Below, piece by piece: positions 26,651-31,590 of a stretch of 31,590 nt of DNA (the stretch's first letter is position 1; every line of letters begins with the position of its first letter). The translations under genes and the position numbers were made by a program. The DNA is from an uncultured Prosthecobacter sp. (GTDB lineage: Bacteria > Verrucomicrobiota > Verrucomicrobiia > Verrucomicrobiales > Verrucomicrobiaceae). The DNA lies in assembly GCA_947523045.1 (NCBI GenBank), contig CANNUR010000006.1, forward strand, positions 1 through 31,590, written 5' to 3'. The notes beneath the pieces were generated by a model that made no database searches, had not been told where the DNA came from, and saw only the letters and a program-made list of their open reading frames with translations.

Positions 26651-28162
26651 TCAGGCCGCGACGTGGCCCATGGCCGCCTCCATGAGGCGCTCCTGTGTGG
26701 CCTCCTCGCGGCGAAACTCACCGCCGATGCGGCCCTCGTGCAGCATGAGAATGCGGTCGCTCATGCCGATCAGTTCCGGCAGTTCGCTCGACACCAGCAG
26801 CACCGCCTTGCCCTCGGCGGTCAGGCGGTTGACCAGTTCATAAATCTCCAGCTTGGCACCGACATCGATGCCGCGTGTCGGTTCATCGAGCATGACCACG
26901 CGCGGTCCCGTCATCAGCGCCTTGCCGAGCACGACCTTCTGCTGGTTGCCGCCCGACAAGCGACCAACCACCGCCTCCAGGCCGGTGGCGCGCACCTTCA
27001 AGGAGTCGAAGAACTCCTGGTTGCGCTGCCGCTCGCGCGCGTGCTGCAGCAGGCCGTAGCGGCGGAACTGCTCGAGTGAGGACAGCGACAGGTTGAAGCC
27101 GATCTCCTGCTCGATGACCAGGCCGTAGCGGCGGCGGTCCTCGCTGACCAGGGCGAGTCCGGCGCGCAGGATCTGCGCGGGCGTCAGGCCGTCGAGACGG
27201 CGGCCGTCGAGTTCGACCGTGCCCGCCGTGCGCCGGCCCCAGGCGCCGAACAGGTGCATGAGCAGTTCCGTGCGCCCCGCACCCATCAGGCCGCCGATGC
27301 CGAGCACCTCGCCGGCGCGCAGTTCAAAAGCGATGTCGTGCAGGCGCGCCTGGCCCAGTTCATCGTTCACGCTCAGGCCGCTGGCCTTCAGCACGACCGC
27401 GCCCGGCGTGCCGGCGCGGCGCGGGAAGAGATCGCCGATCTCGCGACCGACCATCTCGCGGATGACCTGCGCCTTCGAGGTCTCGGCCGCCGCGCGTGTG
27501 CTGACGGTGGCGCCGTCGCGCAGCACGGTGATGCGGTCGGCGAGGGCGAAGACCTCGTCGAGCTTGTGGCTGATGTAGATGCAGGCGATGCCGCGCGCGC
27601 GCAGGTCGCGCAGGATGTCGAGCAGGATGAGCACCTCATGTTCGGCGAGCGCCGCGGTCGGCTCATCGAGGATGAGCAGGCGTGAGTCCTTGGCCAGGGC
27701 CTTGACGATTTCGACGAGCTGCTTCTGGCCGACGCCGAGGTCGGCGACGTGGGCGCGGGCGTCGAGGCCGACCTTGAAGCGGTCGAGCAGGGCCTGCGCC
27801 TCGCGGAACATGCGTGGCCAGTCGATCAGCCCGCCCCAGCGGCGCGGCTCGCAGCCAAGGAAGATGTTCTCGGCGACCGTCATCTCGCCGACCAGCGCCA
27901 GTTCCTGGTAGATGACGGCGATGCCGGCGCGGGCGGCGTCGGCGATCGAGGCAAAGCGTGCCTCGCTGCCGCCGACCTCGAAGCTGCCCTCGTAGCTGCC
28001 GTGCGGGTGGATGCCGGAGAGCAGCTTGATGAGGGTGCTCTTGCCGGCGCCGTTCTCGCCGCAGAGTGCGTGGATCTCGCCGGCGCGCAGGTCGAAGGAG
28101 ACATCCTTGAGGGCGGTGACGCCGGGGAACTTTTTGGTGAGCTGGCGGGCGGCGAGGATCAT
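26651..28162 (-). CDS. xylG: sugar ABC transporter ATP-binding protein XylG
   Basis: A 503-residue duplicated ATPase of the ribose/xylose importer type. NBD1 has Walker A GENGAGKST (35-43), the degenerate signature LGVGQKQL and Walker B LLILDEPTAAL. NBD2 has the non-canonical Walker A GGLMGAGRTEL, a full LSGGNQQK signature and VVMLDEPTRGID. This asymmetry is normal for RbsA/XylG/MglA. Coupling by ATGA overlap to xylF upstream supports D-xylose, or a similar sugar, as substrate. A permease gene xylH would be expected next, but the gene ends 25 bp from a convergent gene, so none is present here. Confidence 0.95.
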   Translation of the reverse strand: MILAARQLTKKFPGVTALKDVSFDLRAGEIHALCGENGAGKSTLIKLLSGIHPHGSYEGSFEVGGSEARFASIADAARAGIAVIYQELALVGEMTVAENIFLGCEPRRWGGLIDWPRMFREAQALLDRFKVGLDARAHVADLGVGQKQLVEIVKALAKDSRLLILDEPTAALAEHEVLILLDILRDLRARGIACIYISHKLDEVFALADRITVLRDGATVSTRAAAETSKAQVIREMVGREIGDLFPRRAGTPGAVVLKASGLSVNDELGQARLHDIAFELRAGEVLGIGGLMGAGRTELLMHLFGAWGRRTAGTVELDGRRLDGLTPAQILRAGLALVSEDRRRYGLVIEQEIGFNLSLSSLEQFRRYGLLQHARERQRNQEFFDSLKVRATGLEAVVGRLSGGNQQKVVLGKALMTGPRVVMLDEPTRGIDVGAKLEIYELVNRLTAEGKAVLLVSSELPELIGMSDRILMLHEGRIGGEFRREEATQERLMEAAMGHVAA

Positions 28163-29202
28163 GGCGCGAAGATGTCGGACTCCTTGCGGAAGCCGTCCTT
28201 GACGACGGTTTCACGCAGGTTGTCCTTGGTGACGGTGACGATGTCGAGCAGCACGGCGGGCACCTCGGTTTTGCCGTTGGCGACCGCTTCGCGGGCGATG
28301 ATGGGGCGGCCGTTGGCGAGTTTGACGGCGAGTTCGGCGGCGCCGGCGGCGAGTTTGGCGATGGGTTTGTAGATCGTCATCGTCTGGCTGCCGTGGGCGA
28401 TGCGCTGGCAGGCGGCAAGGTCGGCGTCCTGGCCGGTGACCAGCACCTTGCCGGCCAAGCCCTCCTCAATGAGCGCCTGCACGGCACCGCCGGCGGTGCC
28501 GTCGTTGCTGGCGAGCACGGCGTCGATGTTGCGGCCGGCCTTGGTGATGGCGGCGTTGGTGATTTTCTTGGCGTTCTCCGGCTTCCAGTCCACCGCCCAG
28601 TCCTCGTGCACGACCTCGACCCGGCCGGCATCGATGAGCGGCTGCAGGATGTTGTCCTGGCCCTGCTTGTACAGCAGCGCGTTGTTGTCGGTCTTGGCTC
28701 CGTAGATGCGCACGATCCGCATCTTGCCCTGCGCCGGCACGCGCTCGGCCAGGTAACGCGCCTGCAACTCGCCGATCTTGAGGTTGTCGAAGGTGATGTA
28801 CAGATCGACCTCGGCGCCGGTGATCAGGCGGTCGTAGGACAAAACGGGAATGCCCTCGGCATGCGCCATCTCGACCGCGCGCGCCATGGCGGCGCCGTTG
28901 TGCGGGATGATGACCAGGGCGTCGACCTTGCGGGTGATCAGGCTTTCGACGTCGCGCAACTGGCGGGTGTCGTTGCTGTTGGCCGACTCCACCAGGACAT
29001 CGGCCCCGAGCTCGGCGGCGCGCGCGCTGAACAGGTCGCGATCGAGGATCCAGCGCTCCTCCTTGAGCGTGTCCATGCTCAGGCCGATGAGCGGGCGGGT
29101 GCGCGTCGCGCCGGCCTCGCCGCCGGTGCCGCGTGACAGCACCAGGCCGGTGATCACGCTGAGGGCGCAGGAAATCAGAACCAGAAGAAGACGCACGTTC
29201 AT
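28159..29202 (-). CDS. xylF: D-xylose-binding periplasmic protein XylF
   Basis: A 347-residue solute-binding protein that delivers D-xylose to its ABC importer. The N-terminus is hydrophobic (about residues 4-22), a signal peptide or membrane anchor; an LISC sequence at residues 9-12 resembles a lipobox but sits unusually early. The mature part matches XylF closely: ERWILDRDLF, VDALVIIPHNG, VLSYDRLITGAEVDLYITFDN, DAVLASNDGTAGGAVQAL, GQDADLAACQRIAHGSQTMT and DGFRKESDIF. GGGAG-type ribosome-binding sequence GGGAG lies four bases before the ATG at 29202. It is followed by xylG with an ATGA overlap. Confidence 0.95.
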   Translation of the reverse strand: MNVRLLLVLISCALSVITGLVLSRGTGGEAGATRTRPLIGLSMDTLKEERWILDRDLFSARAAELGADVLVESANSNDTRQLRDVESLITRKVDALVIIPHNGAAMARAVEMAHAEGIPVLSYDRLITGAEVDLYITFDNLKIGELQARYLAERVPAQGKMRIVRIYGAKTDNNALLYKQGQDNILQPLIDAGRVEVVHEDWAVDWKPENAKKITNAAITKAGRNIDAVLASNDGTAGGAVQALIEEGLAGKVLVTGQDADLAACQRIAHGSQTMTIYKPIAKLAAGAAELAVKLANGRPIIAREAVANGKTEVPAVLLDIVTVTKDNLRETVVKDGFRKESDIFAP

Positions 29203-29242
29203 GCCGCTCCCGAATTAGCCGGAACGCGTCGCCCTGGCCAGC

Positions 29243-29267
29243 AAAAAAGCCGGCTTCAGCCCAGCCG
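29243..29267 (-). terminator. intrinsic terminator overlapping the dxr stop codon
   Basis: On the minus strand CGGCT (29267-29263) pairs with AGCCG (29255-29251), then two bases, then six T (29248-29243). The hairpin spans the dxr stop. The stem is only 5 bp, so efficiency is uncertain, but the position between dxr and xylF fits. Confidence 0.5.
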
Positions 29268-30428
29268 TTCCGCGGCGGTGCGCCTTGCCCAGGCATCGGC
29301 GTCGATCAGTTCGCCGAGGCCGGGGTGGGCGGTGACGCGGTGCGCCTCCATGACCGCGGCCACCGTGCCCCAGATGGCGGGGAAGCTCAGCCGGCCGTCG
29401 AGGAAGGCCTGCACGGCCACCTCATTGGCGGCGTTGAGCACGGCCGGCAGGGTGCCGCCGGTTTCGCCGGCCTGGCGCGCCAGATCGAGCGCCGGGAAGT
29501 CCTGCGTGCGCGGCGCCTCGAAGTGCAGGGCGCCGAGCTGGGCGAAATCGAGCGGGCGCAGGTCATTCGGCACGCGCTCGGGCCAGGTCACGGCATACTG
29601 GATGGGGAAGCACATGTCGCTGTGACTGAGCTGGGCCAGCACGCTGCGGTCGCGGAACTCGACCATGCTGTGGACGATGCTCTCGGGATGCACGACGACC
29701 TCAATGCGGCTCATCGGCACGTCAAACAGCCAGCGCGCCTCGATCATCTCCAGGCCCTTGTTGAACAGGGTTGCGGAGTCGATGGTGATCTTGGGTCCCA
29801 TGCTCCAGGTCGGGTGCCGGAGCGCCTGGGCGACCGTCACCTGCGCGAGTTGCTCGGCCGGCAGGGTACGGAAGGGGCCGCCGCTGGCGGTGAGCAGCAG
29901 TCGGCTGACGTCCCCGGGCTGGCGACCCTCCAGGCACTGGAAGATGGCGTTGTGCTCGCTGTCGACCGGCAGCACGTGCACGCCCTTGCGCCGTGCCGCG
30001 TCCATGACCGCCTCGCCGGCCATGACCAGGATTTCCTTGCTGGCGACGGCAAGGTGCTTGCCCGCCTCGATGGCAGCGAGCGCGGGCGCGAGGCCGGCGA
30101 CGCCGACGATGGCGACCAGGACCAGATCGGCGTCGCTGGCGCGCACGAGATCGACCAGGCCGGCCTCGCCGCTGAAGACTTCGACCTCGGCAGGCAGCAG
30201 GGCGCGCGCCTGCGCGGCGGCGGCGGCATCGGTGAGGGCGACGTGGCGTGCGCCGGTTTCGCGCGCCTGTTCGACGAGGGCCTCGACGCTGCGACTCGCG
30301 GCCAGGCCGACGATTTCCATGCGCTCCGGGATGGCGCGCGCGACCTTCAGCGCGCTGGTGCCGATGCTGCCGGTGGAGCCGAGGAGGAGAACGCGGCGGC
30401 GGGTGGGCGAAGCAGGCGAGGGCATCAT
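29256..30428 (-). CDS. dxr: 1-deoxy-D-xylulose 5-phosphate reductoisomerase
   Basis: A 390-residue NADPH-dependent enzyme of the MEP isoprenoid pathway, cytoplasmic. The nucleotide-binding GSTGSIG is at residues 17-23. Metal and substrate motifs follow: SKEILVMAGE, PVDSEHNAIFQCL (Asp, Ser and Glu of the DSE site), TASGGPFR, and SATLFNKGLEMIEA, whose final Glu is the third metal ligand. The C-terminal helix domain ends normally. The frame is open upstream to 30593 inside cdsA. I use the ATG at 30428, which is followed by a second ATG and a short tail before the Rossmann strand. It lies 13 bp after cdsA on the same strand. Confidence 0.97.
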   Translation of the reverse strand: MMPSPASPTRRRVLLLGSTGSIGTSALKVARAIPERMEIVGLAASRSVEALVEQARETGARHVALTDAAAAAQARALLPAEVEVFSGEAGLVDLVRASDADLVLVAIVGVAGLAPALAAIEAGKHLAVASKEILVMAGEAVMDAARRKGVHVLPVDSEHNAIFQCLEGRQPGDVSRLLLTASGGPFRTLPAEQLAQVTVAQALRHPTWSMGPKITIDSATLFNKGLEMIEARWLFDVPMSRIEVVVHPESIVHSMVEFRDRSVLAQLSHSDMCFPIQYAVTWPERVPNDLRPLDFAQLGALHFEAPRTQDFPALDLARQAGETGGTLPAVLNAANEVAVQAFLDGRLSFPAIWGTVAAVMEAHRVTAHPGLGELIDADAWARRTAAERLG

Positions 30429-30441
30429 GCGGGAGTGGGCG

Positions 30442-31338
30442 TCAGGCGGAAAGCGCGGCGAGGTAGAAGTAAAACACCGGGGCGGTGAACAGCAGGCTGT
30501 CGGTGAGATCGAGGATGCCGCCGATGCCGGGCAGGGTGTGGCCGCTGTCCTTGATGGCGACACAGCGCTTGAGCACGGATTCGGCGAGGTCACCGGTGAT
30601 GGCGGTCAGGCAGAGCAGGGGCGCGAGGATCAGGCCGTGAATCCAATTGAGCGGTGTCAGCCGTTCCGGTATCAGCCAGAGCAGGACGGCGGCGGCGGCG
30701 AAGGAGCCGAGGAAGGCGCCGCCGAAGCCCTCCCAGGACTTGGCCGGGCTGATGTGCGGGATCATCTTGTGGCGACCAAAGATCACCCCGACGACGTAGG
30801 CACCCATGTCGCTGAACTTGGTCACCATGACCAGGAAGAGCACGAGGAAGAGGCCGGTCATGCCGCTGCCGTCGGCATTGAAGTACATCAGGCGCATGAT
30901 GAAGCCGAAGAAGATGACCGTGTACACCACGCCGAAGACGGTGTGGAAGATGCGCTGCAGGGTGACGGTGCCCTCGAGCTGGTGGCGGTAGCAGAGCAGG
31001 AAGGAACCGTGCACGCTGGCCGTCAGGGCGGCGAGGTCGAGCCACATGGGTGGCGCATCGCGGTGGCGCATCGCCCAAACGGTCATGACCAGCCAGTAGG
31101 CCAGGCAGATGACCAGGCCAAGCAGGTTGAAGGAGCGCCACTGCGGGTCGGCGCGCAGCAGGCGGTAGTATTCAAAGGCGCCAGCGACGCCGAAGAAGCC
31201 GGTCAGCAGGATGAGCAGCCACTGGCTGTTCCACTGCACCGCCGCGGCGATCACCGCCCACAGGATCAGGGTGCTGAGCAGCCGGGAGGCGAAAACGCGG
31301 CGTTTGCTCGGCGGCGGGGCGGGGGAGTCCTGGCTCAT
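30442..31338 (-). CDS. cdsA: phosphatidate cytidylyltransferase (CDP-diglyceride synthase)
   Basis: A 298-residue polytopic membrane enzyme that makes CDP-diacylglycerol, the precursor of all membrane phospholipids. About eight hydrophobic segments are visible. Conserved parts include SDMGAYVVGVIFGRHKMIPHISPAKSWEG and the C-terminal signature region SVLKRCVAIKDSGHTLPGIGGILDLTDS. In the commonest form of that signature the text reads PGHGG...DR.DS; here His and Arg are Ile and Leu, while both Asp residues that bind metal remain. The gene is followed 13 bp later by dxr, and a promoter lies just upstream. The cdsA-dxr order is common in bacteria. Confidence 0.94.
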   Translation of the reverse strand: MSQDSPAPPPSKRRVFASRLLSTLILWAVIAAAVQWNSQWLLILLTGFFGVAGAFEYYRLLRADPQWRSFNLLGLVICLAYWLVMTVWAMRHRDAPPMWLDLAALTASVHGSFLLCYRHQLEGTVTLQRIFHTVFGVVYTVIFFGFIMRLMYFNADGSGMTGLFLVLFLVMVTKFSDMGAYVVGVIFGRHKMIPHISPAKSWEGFGGAFLGSFAAAAVLLWLIPERLTPLNWIHGLILAPLLCLTAITGDLAESVLKRCVAIKDSGHTLPGIGGILDLTDSLLFTAPVFYFYLAALSA

Positions 31339-31359
31339 GCGGGGTCGGGAGGAAGGGCT

Positions 31360-31388
31360 ATTAAGGCAGGCGTGGCAGGTCGTGCCAA
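31360..31388 (-). promoter_or_regulatory. sigma70-type promoter for cdsA-dxr
   Basis: On the minus strand TTGGCA (31388-31383, five of six consensus) and CTTAAT (31365-31360, four of six) are separated by the optimal 17 bases. The leader would be about 15 bases before the cdsA ATG at 31338. It sits between cdsA and the preceding TraB-type gene. Confidence 0.5.
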
Positions 31389-31390
31389 GC

Positions 31391-31590
31391 TCATTTTGCC
31401 GGCGCCGGCAGGTGCCGGTGCACGCGGAACCCGCGCTGCTCGAAGAGTTTCAGCAGGCCGGTGTCGGCGGTGAAATGGCCGGTGCCAACGAGGATCATCG
31501 CGCGTTCCCCGCGCTTCAGCAGTTCCTCCAGCCGTGCCATCCAGGCGCGGTTGCGCTTGGCGAGGAAGATCTCCATCAGCTCGGGATGCT
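31391..31590 (-). CDS. TraB/GumN-family protein (C-terminal 66 residues, runs off right edge)
   Basis: Only the C-terminus is inside the window; the frame is open to the last base. The visible part reads HPELMEIFLAKRNRAWMARL, EELLKRGERAMILVGTGHF, then GLLKLFEQRGFRVHRH. This matches the end of the TraB/GumN family, in which an ERNR-type helix and a VGxGH motif are conserved residues of a probable metalloprotease-like (tiki/TraB) fold. An ATG at 31576 lies inside the coding region and is not the real start. The protein precedes cdsA on the same strand but probably has a separate promoter. Confidence 0.78.
   Translation of the reverse strand, partial: HPELMEIFLAKRNRAWMARLEELLKRGERAMILVGTGHFTADTGLLKLFEQRGFRVHRHLPAPAK

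Noticed and set aside
31374..31389. Sequence resembling a sigma54 promoter (TGGCACG...TGCC) on the minus strand before cdsA
   Set aside because: The GG to GC spacing is 8 rather than 10 bases; a sigma70-type reading fits better.

Overview
The window is very GC-rich and gene-dense. It most likely comes from a Verrucomicrobiota chromosome. The pointers are secreted cytochrome-type proteins of the Planctomycete/Verrucomicrobia PSD1 and PVC-type 'membrane-bound dehydrogenase' families, a Gram-negative envelope gene (lpxD), and a nusA-infB-rbfA-DHH-truB translation block typical of bacterial core genomes. I see no mobile element, CRISPR array, rRNA or tRNA. Most long open frames opposite the genes listed here are GC-driven shadows.

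Layout. Positions 1-5706 (minus) form one tightly packed operon: ECF sigma factor, single-span anti-sigma factor without zinc ligands, beta-propeller-like lipoprotein, PSD1 cytochrome protein, and the start of a PVC-type dehydrogenase that runs off the left edge. An alpha/beta hydrolase is divergent from it (5786). Positions 6768-11320 (plus) hold a MoxR ATPase, a fused DUF58-TgpA-transglutaminase membrane protein, and a DUF2238-like membrane protein. A strong terminator and a leader precede nusA, infB, rbfA, a DHH phosphoesterase and truB (to 17259). Next come a SCO1-type copper chaperone and a DUF420 protein, both linked to cytochrome oxidase assembly. lpxD and a YkgJ-type cysteine-cluster protein lie on the minus strand. 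They are followed by an unrecognised plus-strand protein whose 3' end overlaps a zinc-ribbon Ser/Thr kinase. An AT-rich divergent spacer separates the kinase from rluD. A DUF5069 gene and a terminator follow, then a HemW-like radical SAM gene overlapping a chorismate-lyase-like gene. On the minus strand to the right edge are xylF and xylG (no permease gene), cdsA and dxr behind a good sigma70-type promoter, and the C-terminus of a TraB/GumN protein.

How the genes may work together. The left operon reads as a self-contained, sigma-controlled periplasmic oxidation module. The MoxR block is the known moxR / DUF58 / transglutaminase neighbourhood with two of its partners fused. The nusA block is the transcription-translation housekeeping operon, and its nusA start is abnormal: family homology begins about 22 codons before the first ATG, with no usual start codon. 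The best candidates for something undescribed are the sigma-controlled haem-protein operon, the DUF58-TgpA fusion, the radical SAM / chorismate-lyase-like pair and the nusA leader. All identifications come from reading motifs by eye, without database searches.
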